Positions 1-6,166 of a stretch of DNA of 11,564 nucleotides are shown piece after piece. Every line of letters begins with the position of its first letter. Position 1 is the first letter of the stretch. Source of the stretch: Bacteroidales bacterium UBA1216. Its GTDB lineage: Bacteria > Bacteroidota > Bacteroidia > Bacteroidales > Paludibacteraceae. The position numbers and the translations under genes were made by a program. The stretch covers positions 1 to 11,564 of the forward strand of contig DBXI01000006.1 of NCBI GenBank assembly GCA_002309255.1, written 5' to 3'. A model generated the notes under the pieces. The model made no database searches, was not told the origin of the DNA, and saw only the letters and a list, made by a program, of their open reading frames with translations.

Positions 1-94
1 GCACCTGTACTTTACTGGATGCTTACCTATTTTTATTATTACCAACTTTAATTGCTAATTCCTACTGTTTTGCGAATATTTCCCTATCATAAAA

Positions 95-140
95 GCAGGA
101 GGATGTGCCAACGAAAAATTGACACATCCTCCATTTTTTG
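95..140. terminator. Bidirectional rho-independent terminator
   Basis: A 10-bp perfect stem (98-107 with 123-132, arm GGAGGATGTG) is extended by three more pairs (109-111 with 119-121) after a one-base mismatch. On the plus strand it is followed by A and T6 (133-139). On the minus strand it is followed by TGCTTTTAT. It lies 23 nt past the stop of the BspA-like gene and can end that transcript. It may also end a plus-strand transcript entering from outside the window. Nothing else was recognised in positions 1-94. Confidence 0.85.
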
Positions 141-162
141 GGGCGGTTAAGTGATAGCTCCT

Positions 163-2157
163 TTACTTCACCTCCTGCCCCTGCACATCATACATCTTCC
201 CCTCGCGCTCAATTAATAGTTGTCCATCGCGAATGATTTTATGCGTAATGCGGTAAGCATCTGTAATGGTGTTATTTACATCCATTTGATCCCTTATGGC
301 TTGGATGTTATGGAACTCTTTCCATACTTTCGAAGCTTGGTAGGCAGTGATGCTCTCTTCCGGAACATAAAGCGGAATAGATTTATCGACCCCAGAGAAT
401 GCATAGGAATCGCACGTGGGAGGTGTAACCGCCTCGCACGTTACACTTGTCAGACCGCGGCAATAACCGAAAGCACTCTCTCCAATGCTTGTCACGCTGT
501 TAGGAATGGTGACAGAGGTCAGACTGCGGCAACTAGCGAAAGCATATTCTCCAATGCTGGTGACGCTGTTGCCGATGGTGACTGAGGTCAGACCGCTGCA
601 ACCATCGAAAGCAGAACTTCCAATGATTGTGACGCTGTTGCCGATGGTGACTGAGGTCAGACCGCTGCAAGCAGAGAAAGCCCAATCTCCAATGCTTGTG
701 ACGCTGTTGGGGATGGTGACCGAGGTCAGACTGCTGCAATCAGCGAAAGCATAATTTCCAATGCTTGTGACGCTGTTGCCGATGGTGACTGAGGTCAGAC
801 TGCTGCAATTCTGGAAAGCCCGCTCTCCAATGCTCGTCACGCTGTTGGGGATATCTATAGAGGTCAGACTGCTGCAATTGCAGAAAGCATAATCTCCAAT
901 GCTCGTCACGCTGTTGGGGATGGTGATAGAGGTCAGACTGCTGCAACCAGAGAAAGCATACTCTCCAATGCTTGTGACGCTGTTGGGGATAATCGTATTT
1001 TGACAACCTTCTATCAAGGTATTCGTTGATGTTTCAATGATAGCATTGCAATTATCACGACTATCGTAAATAGTATTACCAGTCTCAACATTTATAGAGG
1101 TCAGACCGCTGCATTCATAGAAAGCAGAACTTCCTATGCGTGTGACGCTGTTGGGGATGGTGACAGAGGTCAGACCGCTGCAACCAGAGAAAGCCCTATT
1201 TCCAATGCTTGCGACGCTACTGCCGATGGTGACAGTGGTCAGACTGCTGCAATAAGAGAAAGCACCATATTCAATGCTTGTCACGCTGTTGGGGATGGTG
1301 ACAGAGGTCAGACCGCTGCAACCAGAGAAAGCAGAACTTCCAATGAATGTCACGCTGTTACCGATGGTAACAGAGGTCAGACTGCTGCAACCCCAGAAAG
1401 CAGAACTTCCAATGATTGTCACGCTGTTACCAATGGTAACAGAGGTCAGACTGCTGCAACCCCAGAAAGCCTCATTTCCAATGCTTATCACGCTGTTGGG
1501 GATGGTGACAGAGGTCAGACCGCTGCAATAATAGAAAGCCCAACCTCCAATGCTTGTGACGCTGTTGGGGATAATCGTATTTTGACAACCTGCTATCAAG
1601 GTATTCGTTGATGTTTCAATGATAGCATTGCAATTATCACGACTATCGTAAATAGTATTACCAGTCTCAACATTTATAGAGGTCAGATTATAGCAGCACC
1701 AGAAAGCAGAATCTCCAATGCGTGTGACGCTGTTGGGGATGGTGACAGAGGTCAGCCCACTGCAATAATAGAAAGCCTCATACTCAATGCTTGTCACGCT
1801 GTTGGGGATGGTGACAGAGGTCAGCCCGCTGCAATAATAGAAAGCCTCATACTCAATACTTGTCACGCTGTTGGGGATGGTGACAGAGGTCAGACCGCTG
1901 CAATAATAGAAAGCCCACGCTCCAATGCTTGTGACGCTGTAGGTTTTAGAATTATATGTGACGGATTCTGGAATAGTTATATCTCCCGTGTATTCATTGC
2001 TATACCTGCTGTATGATGAACCACGGTAAGTAACGGTTGCGGTCATGGTGTTACTGTTAAAATCGTACCAAATACCGTCCACTTCAGTGTCAGATGCCCA
2101 AAGGGTTGTTATGCTTGCCACTATGGCAAACAATAGAGTAAATAATTTTTGTTTCAT
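163..2157 (-). CDS. Secreted BspA-type leucine-rich-repeat protein
   Basis: The 664-residue protein starts with a signal peptide (about 1-21, basic start then [14 protein letters not shown]). Nineteen BspA/LRR_5 units of about 23 residues follow, with pattern [23 protein letters not shown], from about residue 70 to 575. They are interrupted twice by a longer unit containing [14 protein letters not shown] and CQNTIIPN. A last Ala-Phe unit with CEAVTPPTC and [11 protein letters not shown] closes the array, as is usual for BspA relatives. The C-terminus (about 641-664, [20 protein letters not shown]) resembles the tags of the endonucleases further right. BspA relatives are surface or secreted proteins that often bind host proteins or other bacteria; the ligand here is unknown. 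The repeats are nearly identical at DNA level, so copy number may vary by recombination. The gene stands alone, with its own promoter candidate and a terminator. Confidence 0.93.
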   Translation of the reverse strand: MKQKLFTLLFAIVASITTLWASDTEVDGIWYDFNSNTMTATVTYRGSSYSRYSNEYTGDITIPESVTYNSKTYSVTSIGAWAFYYCSGLTSVTIPNSVTSIEYEAFYYCSGLTSVTIPNSVTSIEYEAFYYCSGLTSVTIPNSVTRIGDSAFWCCYNLTSINVETGNTIYDSRDNCNAIIETSTNTLIAGCQNTIIPNSVTSIGGWAFYYCSGLTSVTIPNSVISIGNEAFWGCSSLTSVTIGNSVTIIGSSAFWGCSSLTSVTIGNSVTFIGSSAFSGCSGLTSVTIPNSVTSIEYGAFSYCSSLTTVTIGSSVASIGNRAFSGCSGLTSVTIPNSVTRIGSSAFYECSGLTSINVETGNTIYDSRDNCNAIIETSTNTLIEGCQNTIIPNSVTSIGEYAFSGCSSLTSITIPNSVTSIGDYAFCNCSSLTSIDIPNSVTSIGERAFQNCSSLTSVTIGNSVTSIGNYAFADCSSLTSVTIPNSVTSIGDWAFSACSGLTSVTIGNSVTIIGSSAFDGCSGLTSVTIGNSVTSIGEYAFASCRSLTSVTIPNSVTSIGESAFGYCRGLTSVTCEAVTPPTCDSYAFSGVDKSIPLYVPEESITAYQASKVWKEFHNIQAIRDQMDVNNTITDAYRITHKIIRDGQLLIEREGKMYDVQGQEVK
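963..1105 (-). repeat. 143-bp internal duplication in the LRR gene, copy A
   Basis: This segment matches 1545-1687 at 142 of 143 positions by direct reading. It encodes the long LRR variant containing [12 protein letters not shown]. The only difference changes a codon so that this copy reads EGCQ where the other reads AGCQ. Near-identity, including silent positions, indicates a recent duplication or gene conversion. Confidence 0.9.
1545..1687 (-). repeat. 143-bp internal duplication in the LRR gene, copy B
   Basis: Second copy of the 963-1105 segment, offset by 582 bp (194 codons), with one mismatch. The surrounding 69-bp LRR units are also very similar to each other but more diverged than this pair. 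Confidence 0.9.
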
Positions 2158-2195
2158 AAATCCCTACACTGATTCGTGTCGTGCGCAACTTCTGT

Positions 2196-2209
2196 GCCTG
2201 CATGCAGGC
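2196..2209. other. 14-bp perfect palindrome in the LRR gene leader
   Basis: GCCTGCATGCAGGC is self-complementary and lies about 40 nt upstream of the BspA-like start codon, downstream of the promoter candidate. It could be a regulator-binding site or a small leader hairpin. Function is not known. Confidence 0.45.
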
Positions 2210-2244
2210 GGTTAATATTGAGGTTAACAAATGATAATAGTGTG

Positions 2245-2276
2245 CAAATATATACAACAAAAAGCGTGAACTCCAA
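2245..2276 (-). promoter_or_regulatory. Candidate promoter of the BspA-like gene
   Basis: On the minus strand TATATTTG (2245-2252) fits the Bacteroidota -7 consensus TAnnTTTG. Twenty nucleotides upstream is TTGG, a weak match to the -33 box TTTG. This places the start of transcription about 80 nt before the start codon. The site overlaps the terminator hairpin of the structured RNA just upstream, so the two transcription units are packed end to end. Confidence 0.45.
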
Positions 2277-2290
2277 TTGGTCTTCACGCT
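2256..2290 (-). terminator. Terminator of the 6S-like RNA
   Basis: Minus-strand hairpin AGCGTGAA / TTCACGCT (2283-2290 with 2263-2270). Its loop contains the palindrome CCAATTGG, which can extend the stem after two mismatched positions. It is followed by TTTTGTTG. It sits at the end of the structured RNA and upstream of the BspA-like gene. Confidence 0.75.
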
Positions 2291-2461
2291 AACTGAGGGC
2301 TTCGCAATCCCTGTACCAAGTAGAAAAACAACTGACGTCCACGCCCGATATGCAAATCCACCTCGCCCTTTGTGGGCGTGGACGGAATATAAACATATCC
2401 ACGAGGACATTCATTGTTGCTGTCTGGACTTGGTACGAAATTTTGCGAAGATTTCAGTTAG
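2262..2461 (-). ncRNA. ssrS: Probable 6S-like RNA (Bacteroidales-1 type)
   Basis: The stretch folds into one long interrupted rod. Perfect paired blocks are 2289-2296 with 2454-2461 (8 bp), 2300-2307 with 2443-2450 (CTTCGCAA/TTGCGAAG), 2313-2321 with 2428-2436 (GTACCAAGT/ACTTGGTAC), and an apical 10-bp stem 2337-2346 with 2374-2383. The blocks are separated by small internal loops, with a large open region between the third block and the apical stem. A terminator hairpin overlaps the end. This is the architecture of 6S RNA, which binds the RNA polymerase holoenzyme and mimics an open promoter. The length of about 200 nt also fits. In Bacteroidales the family was described as the Bacteroidales-1 motif. 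No long ORF with coding character is present. I recognise the fold and arrangement rather than the exact sequence, so the strand and structure are more certain than the family. The 5' end is unclear (2461 or further upstream). Confidence 0.65.
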
Positions 2462-2474
2462 TCGCAAACAACGT

Positions 2475-2494
2475 CAATAAACGCCTTTTATGTC
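2475..2494. repeat. Short direct repeat 1, copy 1
   Basis: Twenty bases that match 3911-3930 at 19 positions (core AAACGCCTTTTATGTC, 2479-2494). This copy lies just upstream of the 6S-like RNA, inside its likely promoter region. The second copy lies just upstream of the DUF1016 gene. Confidence 0.75.
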
Positions 2495-2545
2495 AAATGT
2501 ATTATCTCCGCAAACGGAAAAAATCCATTTTGGAGAAATACGCTA

Positions 2546-2577
2546 CAAAGTTACGAAAATATTTTGATATATGCAAA
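2546..2577 (-). promoter_or_regulatory. Bacteroidota-type promoter upstream of the 6S-like RNA
   Basis: Minus-strand TTTG (2574-2577), exactly 20 nt, then TAACTTTG (2546-2553): a full match to the Bacteroidota sigma factor consensus TTTG-N19/20-TAnnTTTG. The -7 box is identical to that of the ffh promoter. Transcription from here would give about 80 nt before the paired region of the RNA, so either the primary transcript is longer and processed or a second, weaker promoter (minus-strand TTTG at 2494-2497 with GTTGTTTG at 2465-2472) is used. Confidence 0.7.
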
Positions 2578-2654
2578 TGATTTTGTACTTTTTTCCCAAA
2601 TAAGCAGAAAAAAGTGAAAGATTTAGTAGAATGAGCAAAAAGAAACAGAAAAAT

Positions 2655-2689
2655 GGAAAAAAACAAACGTCCGCTGATTGCGAACGTTT
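2655..2689 (-). terminator. Terminator downstream of the DUF1016 gene
   Basis: Minus-strand hairpin with 6-bp outer stem AAACGT/ACGTTT (2684-2689 with 2665-2670), one mismatch, and a 3-bp inner stem CGC/GCG around a 5-nt loop. It is followed by G and T7 (2657-2663). It lies about 130 nt past the stop of the DUF1016 gene. Confidence 0.65.
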
Positions 2690-2713
2690 TGCTTTCCTGT
2701 CCCGAAACAGACT

Positions 2714-2739
2714 CTCCGTTTTTCCGTCTTAGAGCTGAC
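2714..2739. repeat. 26-bp direct repeat 2, copy 1
   Basis: Identical at all 26 positions to 4002-4027 in the same orientation. It begins CTCCGTTTTTCCG and ends AGAGCTGAC. This copy lies downstream of the DUF1016 gene; the other lies downstream of the DUF6922 gene. Weaker similarity seems to continue past the AGAGCTGAC end. Confidence 0.9.
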
Positions 2740-2798
2740 GCGCCGATAACTTGGCGGGAGTGTATGTCTATTTATGATACGCGTCTCACATTTTAATT

Positions 2799-2818
2799 AG
2801 TGCAACGCGCGTTGCACT
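2799..2818. other. 20-bp perfect palindrome next to the DUF1016 stop
   Basis: AGTGCAACGCGCGTTGCACT is a perfect inverted repeat one base beyond the stop codon of the DUF1016 gene. On the plus strand it is followed by TTTATTCTATTT and on the minus strand by AATTAAAA. It could act as a weak terminator, an mRNA 3'-end stabiliser or a protein-binding site. The absence of a loop favours a duplex-DNA binding site or cruciform over an ordinary terminator. Confidence 0.8.
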
Positions 2819-2819
2819 T

Positions 2820-3885
2820 TTATTCTATTTCTGATTTATGTTTCTCTTTGAAAGTCAGGATTTCTGCCTCAAGGGCTTTCTGCAATTCCTTCTTCGGGAT
2901 GATCAATTGGTAATCCGATACACCGATAGGTTTACCCATATCTTCCAAGGCGAGAGCTACTTCCAGATTATCCTTTTGCGCACAGAGGATTATACCGATA
3001 GAGCGATTTTCATCCTCACCTTTCTCCAAACGATCCAGCAACGACAGATACATATTCATCTTCCCTGCATATTCCGGCAGAAACTCACCGATCTTCAGAT
3101 CAATAGCCACCAGACAACGCAACTTACGATGGAAGAACAACAAATCCACGCGGGACTCTTTACCGTTGTATACCAAGGTGTGTTGGTTGCCGATAAAGGT
3201 AAAACCTTCACCCAATTCCAAGAGGAACAGTTTGATCTTCTCCACCAATCGAGCCTCCAATTCCGCTTCCAATATAGGTTCTGTTACGCCTAAAAAACCA
3301 AGATTGTAGGTACTGCGGAAAACCTCATTGGCATATTTCGCTTGCTCGGCAGGTAAAGCCGTGGAGAAATTGTTGTCCAAAGGCACAAGCGGGTGTGTAT
3401 CATGCATTTTCAGTTTTATGGCATTGAGTAACAAATCGCGGTTCCAACCTTTCGTTACACATTCTTGTGCATAATACTGCGTGGCGTTGTCGTCTAAATC
3501 CTTGCTGAGCATAAGCAAATTATGCGACCACGGCAAAAGTGCTACGCGCTGTAGCAGTTTTGTATCACTATCTTTGTAACGGGTGTAAAAACGCCTTCAT
3601 ATTCCATAACTGACGTGGCGACATTCCCATCTTCGGATAACGCTCTTTTAGGTCAAAAGACAACTGCCTGACCACACGGCTACCATGCTGGCTTTCCAAT
3701 TTCTTGTCGTGCAGCAACTTGCCTATCTCCCAATAGGTATTGCTTGTGGTAGCCATCAAATGACGTGCAACCGCAGACCGAGCACTTTCAATAACTGCTA
3801 CGGTCTGTAGCAGTAATGCCTGATAGTCCTCAGCAGAGAATTGAATATCAGGTGATTGGATGTCTATTTTTTCTATGTTAGCCAT
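2820..3885 (-). pseudogene. DUF1016 (YhcG-type) PDDEXK nuclease, frameshifted
   Basis: Two adjoining reading frames make one protein. The first, 3885-3568 (105 residues), holds the DUF1016 N-terminal domain, with YWEIGKLLHDKKLESQHGSR and MGMSPRQLWNMKAF. The second, from about 3587 down to 2820, holds the PDDEXK nuclease domain, with LLPWSHNLLML, VDLLFFHRKLRCLVAIDLKI, EYAGKMNMYLSLLD and SIGIILCAQKDN. The Asp of VDLLFF and the Asp/Lys of AIDLK are the expected catalytic residues. The break is in the A5 run at 3587-3591: with one base fewer the frames join as KAFYTRYKDSDTK, the usual family sequence, giving about 354 residues, normal for the family. Members are linked to restriction, toxin-antitoxin and phage-defence roles, but the exact function is not settled. 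Apart from the single slip all motifs are intact, so the inactivation is recent or is a sequencing error. Confidence 0.88.
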
Positions 3886-3910
3886 AATGCTGTGTTATTA
3901 CATCAAAGTC

Positions 3911-3930
3911 CAACAAACGCCTTTTATGTC
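3911..3930. repeat. Short direct repeat 1, copy 2
   Basis: Matches 2475-2494 at 19 of 20 positions. It lies 25 nt upstream of the DUF1016 start codon. No good TTTG/TAnnTTTG promoter was found for DUF1016 here; the nearest candidate, minus-strand GGACTTTG, has no -33 partner. Confidence 0.75.
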
Positions 3931-4001
3931 TTTGTTGTCGATTTTTTCACCTTCCTGCGCAATGCTTGCACGCAATCCGGTGTTCGCTGCCGACTACAGC
4001 G

Positions 4002-4027
4002 CTCCGTTTTTCCGTCTTAGAGCTGAC
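4002..4027. repeat. 26-bp direct repeat 2, copy 2
   Basis: Identical to 2714-2739, same orientation, 1288 bp away. It lies 49 nt past the stop of the DUF6922 gene. The order DUF6922 gene, repeat 2, repeat 1, DUF1016 gene, repeat 2, repeat 1 holds when read along the minus strand. Confidence 0.9.
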
Positions 4028-4076
4028 ACACCATTTTAACGCCTGGTGAGAGCTGCTTGCTTTGTTAACAAGCGCT

Positions 4077-4382
4077 TTAAGAGTTCCAGAGTGTCGGGTT
4101 GGATTGTCTGAATTGATAACATCTATAATCTTCTTTTTTCGTATCAGAAAGCATGCAGATAAACGAAAGAGCCTTGGGATCGAGGGTGCGCAAGCGTTTG
4201 CAGTCGGCAACGATACGATCCATGCCGTAGAAGTCACGCGTCAGTCGCCAGTCTTGCAGGTTGCCGCGTTCCAACACGCGCTGAATCAATCCCGCCGAGT
4301 GGCGCTCGACATCCATATTCTCCCGATCTATGTCCCAAAACAAGACAGGAGATAGTTGCGATATGTATGATTGCGTTGACAC
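4077..4382 (-). CDS. DUF6922 family small protein
   Basis: The 101-residue protein shows the hallmarks of DUF6922: SPVLFWDIDREN near the start, LIQRVLERGNLQDW in the middle, then RLRTLDPKALSFI and YRCYQFRQSNPTLW at the end. It is full length. The family is common in Bacteroidales, often just before an AbiEii-type nucleotidyltransferase, and is thought to be antitoxin-like; that role is an inference from neighbours. No such partner is present here; the next gene is the broken DUF1016 nuclease. The start is GTG at 4380-4382, two bases after the ffh TAA stop. GGAG inside the last ffh codons is a possible ribosome site 6 bases before this start, and no ATG lies in frame before the conserved region. 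The gene is therefore probably translated by coupling to ffh. Confidence 0.78.
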   Translation of the reverse strand: MSTQSYISQLSPVLFWDIDRENMDVERHSAGLIQRVLERGNLQDWRLTRDFYGMDRIVADCKRLRTLDPKALSFICMLSDTKKEDYRCYQFRQSNPTLWNS

Positions 4383-4384
4383 TA

Positions 4385-5683
4385 TTATCTCCGTCTCATT
4401 TGTTGGACTTTGCGCATCATTTTGGAGGTTTGTTCGAATTGCTTGAGGAAGCGGTTTACTTCGACGATGCTGGTGCCCGAGCCTTTGGCGATGCGGTTCT
4501 TGCGACTGCCGTTGAGCAGAGCGGGGTTAGCGCGCTCCTCGGGCGTCATCGAGCCGATGATGGCTTCGACGGGTTTGAAGGCGTCATCGCTGATCTCTAC
4601 GCCCTTGAGTGCTTTGTCCATGCCCGGAATCATGCCCATGAGGTCTTTCATTGAACCCATCTTCTTGATCTGGTTGAGCTGACCGAGGAAGTCGTTGAAG
4701 TCGAACTGATTCTTGGCAATACGTTTGCTGATTCGGCGGGCTTCCTCTTCATCATATTGCTCTTGTGCGCGCTCCACGAGGCTGACTACATCACCCATAC
4801 CGAGGATACGATCCGCCATACGTGCGGGGTGGAAAACGTCAAGGGCTTCCATCTTCTCGCCAGTACCGATGAACTTGATCGGTTTCTCAACCACCGAGCG
4901 AATACTGAGGGCAGCACCACCACGGGCATCACCGTCGAGTTTGGTGAGGATCACGCCGTCGAAGTCCAGACGGTCGTTGAAAGCTTTGGCGGTATTCACG
5001 GCATCCTGACCAGTCATGGCATCGACTACGAACAGCGTCTCTTGCGGCTGGATAGCGTCCTTGATGGCTGCTATCTCGTTCATCATCTGCTCATCGACAG
5101 CCAAACGACCGGCGGTATCGACGATGACTACATCATAGCCGTAGGTACGCGCCTCAGCAATGGCTTTCTTGGCTTTCTCCACGGGGTTACTGATATCCTC
5201 GCCTGTGAAAACCTTGGCATTGATTTGCTCACCGAGTACGCGCAACTGCTCGATAGCGGCGGGACGATAGACGTCATCAGCGACAAGCATCACTTTCTTG
5301 CCTTTCTTCGTCTGCAGGTAGTTGGCGAGCTTGGCGGCAAAGGTGGTCTTACCCGAACCTTGCAAACCGGATAGCAGGATGATGGCGGGCGAACCTTTCA
5401 GGTTCAACTCCACCGCCTCCGAGCCCATCAGGGCGGCGAGTTCGTCGTGGGTGATTTTCACCATCAGCTGCCCGGGACGAACAGCCGTCATGACGTTCTG
5501 TCCGATAGCTTTGGCTTTCACCGAGTCGGTGAACTGCTTGGCAGTCTTGTAGTTAACGTCAGCTTCAAGCAGCGCTTTGCGGATGTCCTTGACTGTTTCC
5601 GCGATGTTGATCTCGGTGATGCGGCCTTCGCCTTTGAGTATCTTGAACGACCTTTCAAGGCGTTCGCTTAGGTTGTCAAACAT
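4385..5683 (-). CDS. ffh: Signal recognition particle GTPase Ffh
   Basis: The 432-residue protein is full length for Ffh. It has an N domain (about 1-95), a G domain with P-loop GLQGSGKTT (106-114), DTAGR (189-193) and TKLDGDARGG (247-256), and a methionine-rich M domain (about 329-432) with the RNA-binding stretch SRKNRIAKGSG (393-403) and a C-terminal MMRKVQQMRRR. Ffh binds 4.5S RNA, recognises signal sequences as they leave the ribosome and docks with FtsY at the membrane. The ATG at 5681-5683 is preceded by a leader of about 80 nt with short repeats and a very good promoter at 5770-5801. It is the first gene of a minus-strand unit that continues into the DUF6922 gene 2 nt away. It is a housekeeping gene, in contrast to the accessory genes behind it. 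Confidence 0.98.
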   Translation of the reverse strand: MFDNLSERLERSFKILKGEGRITEINIAETVKDIRKALLEADVNYKTAKQFTDSVKAKAIGQNVMTAVRPGQLMVKITHDELAALMGSEAVELNLKGSPAIILLSGLQGSGKTTFAAKLANYLQTKKGKKVMLVADDVYRPAAIEQLRVLGEQINAKVFTGEDISNPVEKAKKAIAEARTYGYDVVIVDTAGRLAVDEQMMNEIAAIKDAIQPQETLFVVDAMTGQDAVNTAKAFNDRLDFDGVILTKLDGDARGGAALSIRSVVEKPIKFIGTGEKMEALDVFHPARMADRILGMGDVVSLVERAQEQYDEEEARRISKRIAKNQFDFNDFLGQLNQIKKMGSMKDLMGMIPGMDKALKGVEISDDAFKPVEAIIGSMTPEERANPALLNGSRKNRIAKGSGTSIVEVNRFLKQFEQTSKMMRKVQQMRRR

Positions 5684-5690
5684 AAAGATA

Positions 5691-5732
5691 TTTACGATTT
5701 AATTATTTACGATTTACGATTAACTTACGATT
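5691..5732 (-). repeat. Short repeats in the ffh leader
   Basis: The 9-mer TTTACGATT (plus strand) occurs at 5691-5699, 5706-5714 and 5713-5721, with a one-base variant CTTACGATT at 5724-5732. They fall between the ffh promoter and start codon. Such AT-rich repeats may keep the leader unstructured. No function is established. Confidence 0.7.
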
Positions 5733-5769
5733 TAAATATTGCAAATGACCATATTTGCGCATTTGGGTG

Positions 5770-5801
5770 CAAAGTTACGAAAAAAAATTGACATTTGCAA
5801 A
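5770..5801 (-). promoter_or_regulatory. ffh promoter
   Basis: Minus-strand TTTG (5798-5801), 20 nt, TAACTTTG (5770-5777): a full match to the Bacteroidota consensus. The -33 box lies in the palindrome ATTTGCAAAT, part of a 17-bp block (5786-5802) that recurs inverted in the promoter at 6060-6091. A run of T8 occupies the spacer. Confidence 0.88.
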
Positions 5802-5879
5802 TTTTTGCGACAAATAGTAAATGAATATAGCAATCGAGGGGGTGAGGATTTGGGGGATTTTGGGGTTTAGTCTCGTAGT

Positions 5880-5912
5880 TGGCAGGTAAATGACAGGTAG
5901 TTGTCAGGTAGA
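5880..5912. repeat. Three 11-bp tandem repeats
   Basis: TGGCAGGTAAA, TGACAGGTAGT and TGTCAGGTAGA follow one another directly, then TGTC begins a broken fourth unit. The consensus is TGnCAGGTARn. They lie between the two divergent promoters. An iteron-like or regulator-binding role is possible but unsupported. Confidence 0.7.
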
Positions 5913-5945
5913 TGTCTCGAGAAAGTCGGACAGAATTTCACTTTA

Positions 5946-5967
5946 GCTCGACGGAGTACCGCCGAGC
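5946..5967. other. Small intergenic hairpin
   Basis: GCTCG (5946-5950) pairs with CGAGC (5963-5967) and CGG with CCG inside, around the loop AGTA, with one mismatched pair. No T-run follows on either strand, so it is not a standard terminator. The rest of 5684-6166 holds the two promoters, the tandem repeats and G-rich sequence (5836-5866), and no convincing gene. Confidence 0.5.
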
Positions 5968-6059
5968 ACAGAACTGCATGCAAAAAAGCTTGGGAAACAA
6001 GGGCAGAAAGGAACGAGGAGGGACAAAATGCATTTTTTTGAAGAAATATTTAAAAAATA

Positions 6060-6091
6060 TTTGCAAATGTCAATTATTTTTTGTATCTTTG
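6060..6091 (+). promoter_or_regulatory. Promoter of the endonuclease I operon
   Basis: TTTG (6060-6063), 20 nt, TATCTTTG (6084-6091) is a full match to the Bacteroidota consensus. It gives a leader of about 70 nt before the first nuclease gene. The block ATTTGCAAATGTCAATT (6059-6075) over the -33 box is the same as in the ffh promoter. No comparable promoter was found in the gaps before the second and third nuclease genes. Confidence 0.88.
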
Positions 6092-6166
6092 TGGGCTTTT
6101 TGCAAAAAGGGCAGCGGGTTGAAAGAACAGGCGTGAGAAAATCAATCAAATTACCACCATAATATC

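Noticed and set aside
485..2000. Regular 69-bp repeats that resemble a repeat array such as CRISPR
   Set aside because: The period is a multiple of three, lies wholly inside one long frame and encodes LRR units; there are no unique spacers.
2090..2480. Overlapping open frames on both strands
   Set aside because: They cross the structured RNA, its terminator and the LRR leader; none shows recognisable protein sequence.
2838..3293. Plus-strand open frame of 151 codons
   Set aside because: It is opposite the DUF1016 nuclease domain, which has clear family motifs on the minus strand.
3580..3600. Programmed ribosomal frameshifting in the DUF1016 gene
   Set aside because: Rejoining requires skipping a base (+1) at a short T5 run with no rare-codon or stop-codon signal; the classic -1 slip would not restore the frame.
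2475..4027. Integron cassette with attC sites
   Set aside because: The gene-repeat-gene-repeat order is suggestive, but I found no convincing paired core sites or attC-like palindrome, and no integrase is in the window.
4757..5374. Plus-strand open frame of 205 codons
   Set aside because: It lies entirely opposite ffh, whose motifs are unmistakable; the frame is a by-product of ffh codon use.
5912..6136. Plus-strand open frame of 74 codons before the nuclease operon
   Set aside because: It spans a strong promoter and its translation looks like random AT-rich sequence.
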